Shown here: positions 57,214-64,000 of the stretch, piece by piece
Layout of the letters: each line of letters begins with the position of its first letter
How positions within the stretch are numbered: the stretch's first letter is position 1
Assembly: GCA_035560235.1 (NCBI GenBank)
Contig: DATMAG010000025.1
Coordinates: 18,440 to 82,439 of the forward strand
Length of the DNA stretch: 64,000 bases
Source of the DNA: DASRDU01 sp035560235
Lineage (GTDB): Bacteria > Acidobacteriota > Blastocatellia > RBC074
Direction: 5' to 3'
The notes under the pieces: generated by a model
Databases searched by the model: none
Told to the model about the DNA's origin: nothing
The model's input: only the letters and a program-made list of their open reading frames with translations
Position numbers and translations under genes: made by a program

Positions 57214-57366
57214 ATGGATATTCACCTGAATCTTTTCGGGCGGAAGAAGAAATCGAATCACAAAGCGCTGAAGATAGTCGGCGGCGCGGCGCTCGCAGCG
57301 CTCGCAGCCGGAGTGATCGTCAATTTTTCAGACATCAGACGGTACATCAGGATGAGCACGATGTGA
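57214..57366 (+). CDS. DUF6893-like small membrane protein
   Basis: 50 residues from the ATG at 57214 (AAAGGAGAGTGCTGC before it). One membrane helix (about 18-36, LKIVGGAALAALAAGVIVNF), a basic start (FGRKKKSNHK) and the end DIRRYIRMSTM. The RRYIR ending and size match DUF6893 proteins of group 1h operons as I remember them. Its stop overlaps the next start (TGATG). It may anchor a hydrogenase partner at the membrane. Confidence 0.65.
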   Translation: MDIHLNLFGRKKKSNHKALKIVGGAALAALAAGVIVNFSDIRRYIRMSTM

Positions 57367-57752
57367 TGAGCCGCGATGCAGTCACGACGGCGCGCTATCG
57401 CCCGGATGCGGGCCGCAGCCTCACGGTGCAGGCCTTCGCGGGCGGGCTGCTCTCGTCGCCCGGTCACAATCCGGTCATTGCGATCCGCGATTTCACGGGC
57501 ACGGCGGAATGTGATCCGGACACGCTCGCCCAGGCCGCGCTGCGCCTGAGCATCAACGCTGATTCACTCACGGTGATCAGCGAAATGCGCGGAAAGGACC
57601 GGCTCGAGATTGAAGAGACGATGCACGGCGAGATGCCTGGAACCGCACGTTATCCCGGGATCGTGTTTGCCAGCACTGTCGCGGCGGGCGCGCTGAAGCT
57701 GAAGGATAAACTTGAATTCGTCTTTGAGATTGCCGCACACCGGGAGAGCTGA
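57366..57752 (+). CDS. YceI-like domain protein
   Basis: 128 residues from the ATG at 57366. It resembles a short YceI lipocalin-like barrel: FAGGLLSSPGHNPVIAIRDF, DPDTLAQAALRLSINADSLT, and TARYPGIVFASTVAAG. There is no signal peptide, unlike most YceI proteins, so it is cytoplasmic. It may hold a quinone or other lipid near the hydrogenase. The stop shares one base with hypA (TGATG). Confidence 0.65.
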   Translation: MSRDAVTTARYRPDAGRSLTVQAFAGGLLSSPGHNPVIAIRDFTGTAECDPDTLAQAALRLSINADSLTVISEMRGKDRLEIEETMHGEMPGTARYPGIVFASTVAAGALKLKDKLEFVFEIAAHRES

Positions 57753-58120
57753 TGCACGAACTGTCAATCGCTCTGAGCATGATCGAAATGGCGGGCGAAG
57801 AGGCGGCGCGGCGCGGCGGAGCGCGGATCAGCGCAATTCACCTGCGCCTCGGGCCGCTGTCAGGCGTGGTCAAAGATGCGCTGCTCTTTGCTTACGACCT
57901 CGCCTGCGAAGGCACGCCGCTCGCCGGTTCGCGGCTGCTGATTGAAGAAACGCCCGTCGTGGTCTACTGCCCGGCCTGTCAAAAGGAGCAGATCCTGAGT
58001 TCGATTCAGCACTTCTGCTGTCCGGTCTGTGCGACGCCGACGCCCGAAATCAGACAGGGCCGCGAACTCGAAGTCACAGCCCTGGAGCTGGCCGCTCCTG
58101 AAGCTGTGGTGGAGGCCTGA
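57752..58120 (+). CDS. hypA: Hydrogenase nickel chaperone HypA
   Basis: 122 residues. The start MHELSIALSMIEMA gives the nickel-binding His2 and Glu3. Zinc is held by CPACQKEQ (about 73) and CPVCATPTP (about 89). HypA hands nickel, with HypB, to the large subunit precursor. It overlaps the YceI-like gene and is 3 bases before hypB. Confidence 0.95.
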   Translation: MHELSIALSMIEMAGEEAARRGGARISAIHLRLGPLSGVVKDALLFAYDLACEGTPLAGSRLLIEETPVVVYCPACQKEQILSSIQHFCCPVCATPTPEIRQGRELEVTALELAAPEAVVEA

Positions 58121-58123
58121 GCA

Positions 58124-58813
58124 ATGAGTACGCCGCGAATGGTCGAAGTCAGAGAGAAGGTCCTCAGGCAGAACGATCTGCTGGCCCGCGCCCTGCGCGA
58201 GCGGTTCCGCGAGGCCGGAGTCTTTGTTGTCAGTCTTGTTTCCAGTTCCGGCGCGGGCAAGACGACGCTGCTGGAAGGAACGCTCGCCCGGCTGCGCCCG
58301 CACTGCCGCGTGGCCGCGCTGGTCGGTGACCTGGCGACTGAAAACGATGCGGCGCGACTTGCCCGCAGCGAAGCGCCGGTCAGACAGATCACGACCGGCA
58401 CGGTCTGCCATCTCGAAGCCGCGATGATTGAACGCGCGCTCGATGGCTGGCGGCTCGCTGAGCTGGATCTGCTCTTCATCGAAAACGTCGGCAATCTGGT
58501 CTGCCCGTCGAGTTACGACCTGGGTGAAGATTTGCGGCTGGTGCTGATGTCAGTAACTGAAGGCGAGGACAAGCCGCTCAAGTATCCGACCATCTTCAAC
58601 ACGGCTGACGTGGTCGTGATTACAAAGACTGATCTGGCTGCGGCGGTTGAATTCGACCGCGCAGCGGCAGAGCGCAGCATTCAGGCCGTGCGACCCGGCA
58701 TGCAGATGCTGGAAGTTTCGGCCAAAACCGGCGCGGGCATGGATGAGTGGCTGCAGTTTCTGCGAATGAGTCACGCAGGCAAAACGGATCAGCGCAGGCT
58801 GGAGAGGATTTGA
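58124..58813 (+). CDS. hypB: Hydrogenase maturation GTPase HypB
   Basis: 229 residues. P-loop SSGAGKTTLLE (41-51), GDLATENDAARLAR, the metal-site TTGTVCHLEAAM with Cys and His, and TKTDLAA for guanine recognition. It lacks the His-rich N-terminal nickel store of some HypB proteins. GTP hydrolysis drives nickel transfer from HypA. All key residues are present, so this gene appears working. Confidence 0.95.
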   Translation: MSTPRMVEVREKVLRQNDLLARALRERFREAGVFVVSLVSSSGAGKTTLLEGTLARLRPHCRVAALVGDLATENDAARLARSEAPVRQITTGTVCHLEAAMIERALDGWRLAELDLLFIENVGNLVCPSSYDLGEDLRLVLMSVTEGEDKPLKYPTIFNTADVVVITKTDLAAAVEFDRAAAERSIQAVRPGMQMLEVSAKTGAGMDEWLQFLRMSHAGKTDQRRLERI

Positions 58814-58817
58814 GCAT

Positions 58818-59078
58818 ATGTGTCTCGCAATTCCCGGCAGAGTGGTCGAGATCGTCGACAGGGAAAATCAGATCGCCAAAGTCGAGGTCGGCGGCGTGCG
58901 GCGCAACGTCAATATCGGAATGCTCGACGATGCGCAGATCGGTGATTACGTGCTGATCCACGTCGGTTTTGCGATGAGCAAAGTCAACGAGCAGGAGGCC
59001 GCAGAGACGCTGCGGCTGCCTGAAGAACTCGGTTCAGACGAACAGGAGTTCGAACAGTTCAAAGGCTTGCTGATGTGA
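58818..59078 (+). CDS. hypC: Hydrogenase chaperone HypC/HupF
   Basis: 86 residues. The start MCLAIPGRVVEIVD carries the essential Cys2, and GDYVLIHVGFAMSKVNEQEA is the standard C-terminal helix region. HypC and HypD together build the Fe(CN)2CO unit, yet no hypD follows. A cupin gene lies next, 48 bases on. Confidence 0.95.
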   Translation: MCLAIPGRVVEIVDRENQIAKVEVGGVRRNVNIGMLDDAQIGDYVLIHVGFAMSKVNEQEAAETLRLPEELGSDEQEFEQFKGLLM

Positions 59079-59126
59079 ATTCCGTCAACCGGGAGCCTCA
59101 ATCCGTAAGACACAGGGAGAATAGTT

Positions 59127-59645
59127 ATGAAGAAACATCAGACTGTAATCGTTGTTCTCGGCGTGCTGGCTGCAGTTTCACTGAGTCTGGCGCAGACCGA
59201 TAAAGGCAGAACGGCTCAGTCTGCCGGAAAGTCTGAACAGGCTCACGTGAAGGTGATGCCGAATGAGGTCAAATGGGGTCCCGGCCCGGCAGCTCTTCCA
59301 CCGGGCGCGCAGCTGGCAGTGCTCGAAGGCGATCCGTCAAAGGCCGGTGCGCTATTTACCATCCGCGCCAAACTGCCGGACGGGTATACAGTCCCGCCGC
59401 ACTGGCATCCGACCGATGAAAACGTCACGGTGCTGGAAGGGGCGCTGCTGATGGGCCTCGGTGAAAAGCTCGACCGGGCCGCCGCGCACGAGATGACCGT
59501 CGGCGCATACACCAGGATGCCCAAAGGAACGCGCCACTTCGCCATCGCCAAAGGCGAGACAATTATTCAGGTGCACGCCATCGGACCGTTCGAAGTCAAC
59601 TACGTCAACCCGGCTGACGACCCGCGCAAACAGGCGAAGAGATGA
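59127..59645 (+). CDS. Exported cupin-domain protein
   Basis: 172 residues. A signal peptide (1-23, VVLGVLAAVSLSLAQ) leads to a short linker and a small cupin barrel (about 65-160: YTVPPHWHPTDENVTVLEGA, MPKGTRHFAIAKGE) with His-x-His and Glu metal ligands. Exported cupins of this kind are common in Acidobacteriota and not hydrogenase-linked, so its place inside the hyp genes is odd. It overlaps the next gene by 4 bases (ATGA). Confidence 0.8.
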   Translation: MKKHQTVIVVLGVLAAVSLSLAQTDKGRTAQSAGKSEQAHVKVMPNEVKWGPGPAALPPGAQLAVLEGDPSKAGALFTIRAKLPDGYTVPPHWHPTDENVTVLEGALLMGLGEKLDRAAAHEMTVGAYTRMPKGTRHFAIAKGETIIQVHAIGPFEVNYVNPADDPRKQAKR

Positions 59646-60862
59646 GTGAGAGCAGCGCTGATTTCTCGCGCGCCTTCTATCCGTTCCTGCACGAAGCCGA
59701 CCGCGAACCGCAGGAACTGATGGATGAGCTGCGCTATTCACTGCTCGAGAAGGCGCGTGAAAGCGCCGCCGTCAGGGAGCAGTTCTTTGCTGAAAACCAG
59801 GACGCCCTTCTTGCGGCCTCGCTTGCGATGGCGCGGGCGTTTCATCGCGGGCACAAAATGTTCGTCTGCGGCAACGGCGGCAGGCTGATGCACGAACTGG
59901 TCGAGGGCTTGTTTCTCGCTTACTTTCGCAACCCGCTGCTCGCAGCGCTCGAGGATCAGACCGTGTTTGAAGTCAGCGGCAACGGTCATTCATCACGACT
60001 CGCCTTTACGACCGATTCCTACGTCGTCACGCCGCTCTTCTTTCCAGGCGGCGATATCGGGCGGCTGGCGGTGAGCGGGACAGTCAACGATCTGGCAATG
60101 AGTGGAGCGCGCCCGCTTTATCTCTCTGCCGGATTCATTCTGGAAGAAGGCTTTCCGGTGGCCGATCTCAAACGCATTCTCGAATCCATGCGTGTCACGG
60201 CGGAAGAGGCCGGAGTGGAGATTGTCACCGGCGATACCAAAGTCGTGCAGCGCGGCGGCGCAGACAAGCTCTTCATCAACACCGCAGGCATCGGCCTCAT
60301 CGAGCATCAGCTTCAGCTCTCGGCAAGCGGGGCGCAAGCGGGCGACAAGGTCATCCTGAGCGGGCCGATGGGCGATCACGGCGCGACGATTATGATTGCG
60401 CGCGGCGAGCTGGAGCTTGAAACCGAAATCCGCAGCGACGCCGCCCCGCTCTGGTCGCTGGTCGAAGCGATGCTTGAGACAGGCGCTGAAATTCACGCCC
60501 TGCGCGATCCGACGCGGGGCGGCGTGGCGACGACGCTCAACGAAATCGCCCTGAGTTCAGAGGTCTGCATTCAGCTCGATGAACAGGCGCTGCCCATCCG
60601 CGAAGAGGTTAAAGGCGCGTGCGAGATTCTGGGTCTCGATCCGCTTTATATCGGCAACGAAGGCTGTCTGGTCGCCATCGTCGCAGCGGCTGATGCCGGG
60701 CGGCTCCTCACGCGCCTGAACGATCAGGCGCTCGGACGTGAAGCCTGCATTATCGGCACAGTGCGCGCCGAACCGCCGGGCATCGTCACGCTGCGCACAG
60801 GTTTTGGCGGGACGCGGATTGTGGATATGCTCGCTGGCGAGCAGCTGCCGCGCATCTGCTGA
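59642..60862 (+). CDS. hypE: HypE with a partial SIS-domain N-terminus (apparent fusion)
   Basis: 406 residues. Residues 1-80 resemble the front half of a SIS-domain sugar isomerase (GmhA/DiaA type), ending in HKMFVCGNGG, which is that family's phosphate-loop motif. From residue 81 the sequence is HypE: RLMHELVEGLFLAYFRNPLL, FTTDSYVVTPLFFPGGDIGR, and the C-terminal PRIC whose Cys carries the thiocarboxamide. HypE normally starts with a short strand and HGSGG; here GNGG from the SIS part replaces it. The join (59870-59884) looks like a recombination at shared GGCGGCAG, with loss of the SIS 3' half, all of hypD and the hypE start. A true fusion that still works is possible. Confidence 0.8.
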   Translation: MSESSADFSRAFYPFLHEADREPQELMDELRYSLLEKARESAAVREQFFAENQDALLAASLAMARAFHRGHKMFVCGNGGRLMHELVEGLFLAYFRNPLLAALEDQTVFEVSGNGHSSRLAFTTDSYVVTPLFFPGGDIGRLAVSGTVNDLAMSGARPLYLSAGFILEEGFPVADLKRILESMRVTAEEAGVEIVTGDTKVVQRGGADKLFINTAGIGLIEHQLQLSASGAQAGDKVILSGPMGDHGATIMIARGELELETEIRSDAAPLWSLVEAMLETGAEIHALRDPTRGGVATTLNEIALSSEVCIQLDEQALPIREEVKGACEILGLDPLYIGNEGCLVAIVAAADAGRLLTRLNDQALGREACIIGTVRAEPPGIVTLRTGFGGTRIVDMLAGEQLPRIC

Positions 60863-60898
60863 TCAGGAGTCTCAGCCCGCAGGCTCTCTTCATCACGT

Positions 60899-61972
60899 TC
60901 AATTCTTTCCGGCAGGAAATTCGCCGGGGCTGGCGTAATCATCGAAGCGGCTGGCACGATACCGGCGCGGCGACTGCCCGAACCATCGCTGACAGGCGCG
61001 ATTGAGCGAGCTTTGTTCCGCGTACCCGGCCAGTCCGGCCAGTTGCGTCAGCGGCAGCGAGGAGTTGGTGAGATAAGCCTGCACGCTTTCACGGCGGGCA
61101 TCGCCCACGAGCTGCTCAAAGCTCACTCCGGCATCGGTCAACCGGCGTTGCAGGGTGCGCCGGTGCAGGCACATCTGTTCGGCCACAAGATTGATGGTGC
61201 AATGTCCGGTCGGCAGCAGCCGCCTGATCAGGGCTGTCACCTGCTGCTGCAGGCTGAGGCTCGGCGCCACCGCGATTCTGGTCAGATAGTCCGTAAAGAC
61301 ACGCTTCAGGTAGGCATCCTTCTGCGCCAGCGGGCGGCGCAAATCCTCCGGCCTGAGAAGGAAGGCATTGTACGGCTGAGCGAAGCGCACTTCCGTATTG
61401 AAAAAGCTGCGATAGCGCGCCAGGGGCACGGGCGTGTCGTGAGCGAACAGGACAGCCTGTGGCGCATAGCCGGTCCCCAGCAGCAGATGCAGAATATTGC
61501 GCCCGACGCCCATCGCCAGTTCATGCGCCTGCCGCATGGGCGGAGGACTCGTCAGAGTAATCGTATAAGAGACAAACGGCGCAGCCGGATCGCTGCAGTC
61601 AAGGCAGACCGTACTGGCCGGGCAGTGAAAATAGAAGTACTGGCTGATGGCTTCGATGGCTTCAACAACGGTGTCTGAATGACGCGCGATCAGAGCAATC
61701 GGCCCCAGAATGTCCAGGCCCTGATACTCAGCCAGTTGCAACCCGAAGTCGGGACAGGCCAGTTCCCTCGCGCTGGTTTCCAGCAGTTGCATCAGACTGC
61801 GATAAGGCAGCACTCCCTCCTCGCGGCCCGGCAGATCCGGCGCAATGTGATACCGGCGCAGCAGTCCTGTCGGCTCATAACCGAGTTTCGATACCAGTTC
61901 CTGGTATCCGACCAACGCTGTGGCTCTGACCAGAGCGCTCATTGCTTCCTCTGAAGTGGCAGCAGACCTCAC
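60899..61972 (-). CDS. AraC-family transcriptional regulator (arabinose-binding-like N-terminus)
   Basis: 357 residues; the better start may be the Met at residue 11. The N-terminal part (about 30-215, YHIAPDLPGREEGVLPYRSL, DFGLQLAEYQGLDILGPIAL) fits the OruR/ArgR-type ligand domain. The C-terminal double helix-turn-helix (about 255-345) has INLVAEQMCLHRRTLQRRL and LAGLAGYAEQSSLNRACQRW. It is divergent from the wax ester synthase gene across 220 bases and probably controls it. It is convergent with hypE. Confidence 0.85.
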   Translation of the reverse strand: MRSAATSEEAMSALVRATALVGYQELVSKLGYEPTGLLRRYHIAPDLPGREEGVLPYRSLMQLLETSARELACPDFGLQLAEYQGLDILGPIALIARHSDTVVEAIEAISQYFYFHCPASTVCLDCSDPAAPFVSYTITLTSPPPMRQAHELAMGVGRNILHLLLGTGYAPQAVLFAHDTPVPLARYRSFFNTEVRFAQPYNAFLLRPEDLRRPLAQKDAYLKRVFTDYLTRIAVAPSLSLQQQVTALIRRLLPTGHCTINLVAEQMCLHRRTLQRRLTDAGVSFEQLVGDARRESVQAYLTNSSLPLTQLAGLAGYAEQSSLNRACQRWFGQSPRRYRASRFDDYASPGEFPAGKN

Positions 61973-62014
61973 ACTGACGCAAAACTGCAGGAGTTGGCCT
62001 CATCATATGCCCCG

Positions 62015-62040
62015 TGTCATCAAATGACAAAAAGTTGTCA
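62015..62040. promoter_or_regulatory. Cluster of TGTCA/TGACA half-sites
   Basis: TGTCAT-CAA-ATGACA (62015-62029) overlaps TGACAA-AAAG-TTGTCA (62025-62040). Three half-sites in 26 bases lie in the divergent region, 43 bases before the AraC gene's start and 153 before the wax ester synthase gene. A good candidate site for the adjacent AraC protein; no evidence beyond position and symmetry. Confidence 0.45.
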
Positions 62041-62132
62041 CCTCCTGCAAAGCTTTTTTCGCGGCTGCGCGGCAGAATGTAGGGATTCAGGTTCTTCTCT
62101 CCTGCTTCAGGTTCAACACCAGACCTGAGGAC

Positions 62133-62152
62133 AAGACGCATTTACGCGTCTT
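62133..62152 (+). other. Leader hairpin before the wax ester synthase gene
   Basis: AAGACGC (62133-62139) and GCGTCTT (62146-62152) pair around a 6-base loop and are followed by TCTTCT. It ends 40 bases before the start codon. It may be an attenuator or merely a leader stem. Confidence 0.4.
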
Positions 62153-62192
62153 CTTCTGCACGCACCAGCAGAGCCAGGCAAAAGGAGGCCCC

Positions 62193-63689
62193 ATGCAACA
62201 GCTCAGTGGGACAGACCATCTGTTTTTGCATCAGGAAAAAGGCAACGTCTACACGCACGTCGCCGGGATTGGCATTTATGATCCCTCGACTGCGCCAGGC
62301 GGAGCGGTGAGCTTTCAGGATATTCGCCGGTTCTTTTCGGCGCGGCTGCACAAGGCGAAAGCCTTTCGCCGCAGGCTGGTCGCTCCGCCGCCGCTTTCGC
62401 TGGATCGCCCTTACTGGATCGAAGAAGCTGCCATTGACCTGGACTTTCATATCCGTCGCCTTGTTCTGTCGGAGCCGGGCGACTGGCCGCAGCTTTGCGC
62501 ACAGGTCGCGGCGCTGCATTCAATTCCGCTTGACCGTTCGCATCCGCTCTGGGAAGTCCACGTCATTGAAGGCATAGACAGCGTGGCAGGTGTGCCACCG
62601 GGCAGCTTCGCGCTGCTGATGAAGTTTCACCACGCGGCAGTGGACGGCGAAGCCGGTTCTGAACTAATGCGCATCACGCACACACTGTCGCCGGATGAAG
62701 CGGTTGAGTCGCCGCCACCCGCGGCTGGCGAACCGTCGCCGAACATGCTCGATCTGTTTGCGCGGATGTTTTTCAACGGCACGCAGCGCTGGATTGACAC
62801 GGTGAATTTCTCGCTGAATCTAGGCAGCAAAATGCTGCAATCCGCGCCGGATGTCATCGCTGCCCTGGCGCAGAAGAGAGCGCCGCGCACGCGGGTTGAT
62901 CAGCCGATTTCATCGCAGCGCGTGTTTGACGCCGCAGACCTGCCGCTCCCGGCGCTGCTCGCCATGCGGCAGCGCGCTCCGGGCGTCACGATCAATGATC
63001 TGTTCCTGACCGTGCTGGGCGGCGCATTGCGCCGTTATCTGGGCGCGAAAAACGAACTGCCGGCAGAAAGCCTGATGGCGGCGGTGCCGGTGTCGCTGCG
63101 CGAAAAGCAGGCCGCGCGCGATGCCGATTCCGGCAATGCCATCACCACTGTGGCGATGCCGCTGCACAGCGAAATCGCTGATCCGCTCGAACGGCTGCGC
63201 GCAGTGGTCGCGGGCGCAAGGCAGACCAAAGCGAACACTGGGGCGCTCGGCAAAACGCTGCTCGCTGATCTGGTCAACGTGCTGATTCCGCAGGGCGCTG
63301 AGTTGCTGGTGTCAGAAACGATTCTGCCTGCGGTCAACTGCACGGCCTCCAACGTGCGCAGACCGGACGTGCCGTTGTATCTGGCAGGGGCGCGAATGGT
63401 GCGGTTTTATCCGCTGAATATTTTATTCAACAGGCTGGGGCTGGCGAATACGGCTTTTTCCTGCAACGGTGCCCTTTCCATCGGAGTCGTTTCCTGTCGC
63501 CGGATCATGCCTGACCCGGATTTTTACGCGCAGTGCCTGCGCGAAAGTTTTGAGGAACTTGGCGCGGCGCTCGGCATCACGGATTCACCAGCAACTCAGC
63601 CGCCACAGAAGTCACGAACACAGGCGCGCCGCGCGACCAAAGCCGGAACCGGGACCAGGACGCGACAGAAGCCGGACAGGGCATCGTGA
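62193..63689 (+). CDS. Wax ester synthase/diacylglycerol acyltransferase (WS/DGAT)
   Basis: 498 residues, AAAAGGAGGCCCC before the ATG. The catalytic motif HHAAVDGEAGSEL (HHxxxDG, about 147-153) follows PLDRSHPLWEVHVIEG. The second family motif is INDLFLTVLGGALRRYL, and CTASNVRRPDVPLYLAGARM is near the end. The enzyme joins acyl-CoA to an alcohol or diacylglycerol to make storage lipid. A basic Lys/Arg tail (about 470-498) may aid binding to lipid bodies. Likely controlled by the divergent AraC protein. Confidence 0.9.
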   Translation: MQQLSGTDHLFLHQEKGNVYTHVAGIGIYDPSTAPGGAVSFQDIRRFFSARLHKAKAFRRRLVAPPPLSLDRPYWIEEAAIDLDFHIRRLVLSEPGDWPQLCAQVAALHSIPLDRSHPLWEVHVIEGIDSVAGVPPGSFALLMKFHHAAVDGEAGSELMRITHTLSPDEAVESPPPAAGEPSPNMLDLFARMFFNGTQRWIDTVNFSLNLGSKMLQSAPDVIAALAQKRAPRTRVDQPISSQRVFDAADLPLPALLAMRQRAPGVTINDLFLTVLGGALRRYLGAKNELPAESLMAAVPVSLREKQAARDADSGNAITTVAMPLHSEIADPLERLRAVVAGARQTKANTGALGKTLLADLVNVLIPQGAELLVSETILPAVNCTASNVRRPDVPLYLAGARMVRFYPLNILFNRLGLANTAFSCNGALSIGVVSCRRIMPDPDFYAQCLRESFEELGAALGITDSPATQPPQKSRTQARRATKAGTGTRTRQKPDRAS

Positions 63690-63850
63690 AAGGCCGATGG
63701 CGCAACAACCCGCGTCAGCAGATGACAAAGCCTGCCGTTTAATGCCAGGCTTGCAGCGCAGCCGCGCGGCAGAACAAAAGAGCAACCAGCCACAACACAC
63801 GACTTGGAAAGTTAATCGCATTTTGCTCGTCATTGGCTTGTAGCCCGTGC

Positions 63851-64000
63851 TCAAGCGGGCATCATCACCTGCAAGACCTGGTCACAACTCTGCCCCTGGG
63901 CAAACAGCCCTTGTGCGAATTGAAGCACTCCGGCCAAAGCTTCGCGCGCAATCGTGCAGACTTTCTGGCCGACAGTTGCCTTTTCTTCGGCGAACTCAAC
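63851..64000 (-). CDS. 3' end of an unrecognised gene
   Basis: 49 C-terminal residues (beginning VEFAEEKATVGQKVCTIAR, ending CDQVLQVMMPA) before a TGA at 63851. The gene enters from the right edge. The visible part is helical and shows no family. The stop lies inside a short hairpin (GCCCG...CGGGC, 63843-63860), a possible terminator. Confidence 0.4.
   Translation of the reverse strand, partial: VEFAEEKATVGQKVCTIAREALAGVLQFAQGLFAQGQSCDQVLQVMMPA

Overview
The window looks like a chromosomal segment of an Acidobacteriota bacterium, probably class Blastocatellia. This is inferred from family content: two proteins carry the Solibacter-type C-terminal domain (TIGR03437), there is an Oar-like TonB receptor with an N-terminal carboxypeptidase-regulatory domain, several F420-type LLM oxidoreductases, and a group 1h (high-affinity, 'actinobacterial-type') [NiFe]-hydrogenase locus. 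No rRNA, tRNA, CRISPR array, prophage or insertion sequence was recognised. Most intergenic gaps instead hold long imperfect palindromes from several unrelated families.

Layout. 1-3.3 kb: a BlaI repressor and M56 (BlaR1-like) sensor protease pair under a promoter with two matching dyads. 3.6-14 kb: small membrane and DNA-binding proteins, an Rv2258c-like methyltransferase, a 2026-residue secreted beta-propeller protein, an LLM oxidoreductase and a CAP-domain protein. 14.4-17.7 kb: a three-gene minus-strand operon (GspG-like, 4-TM protein, TPR protein). 18-25.5 kb: six co-directional genes built from zinc ribbons, FHA domains, a Ser/Thr kinase, an RDD protein, a TPR protein, a PP2C-type phosphatase and a PrsW protease, which look like one phospho-signalling island. 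25.5-33 kb: GNAT-acyl-CoA synthetase, BCAM0308-like protein, universal stress protein, M48 protease and a TIM-barrel isomerase. 33-41 kb: TonB receptor and a run of secreted proteins. 41-49.6 kb: nickel transporter, aspartic protease, YedK, F420 oxidoreductase and a group of small envelope and stress proteins (GlsB, YihY, BON, metallothionein-like).

50-61 kb is the hydrogenase region: hhyS, hhyL, NifU-like, DUF5947, DUF6084, further accessory genes, maturation protease, a DUF6893-like peptide, YceI-like, hypA, hypB, hypC, cupin and hypE. It would give atmospheric-H2 oxidation, fed with nickel by the transporter 7 kb upstream. As written here it carries three separate lesions. There is an in-frame amber codon in the small subunit. 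There is a -1 frameshift near the end of an accessory gene. Finally, hypE is fused to the front of a SIS-domain gene, with no hypD present. Decay, recoding and assembly error are all possible, and this is the most important thing to check in the window.

60.9-64 kb: a divergent AraC regulator and wax ester synthase/DGAT pair with a dyad-rich intergenic region, then the 3' end of an unrecognised gene.
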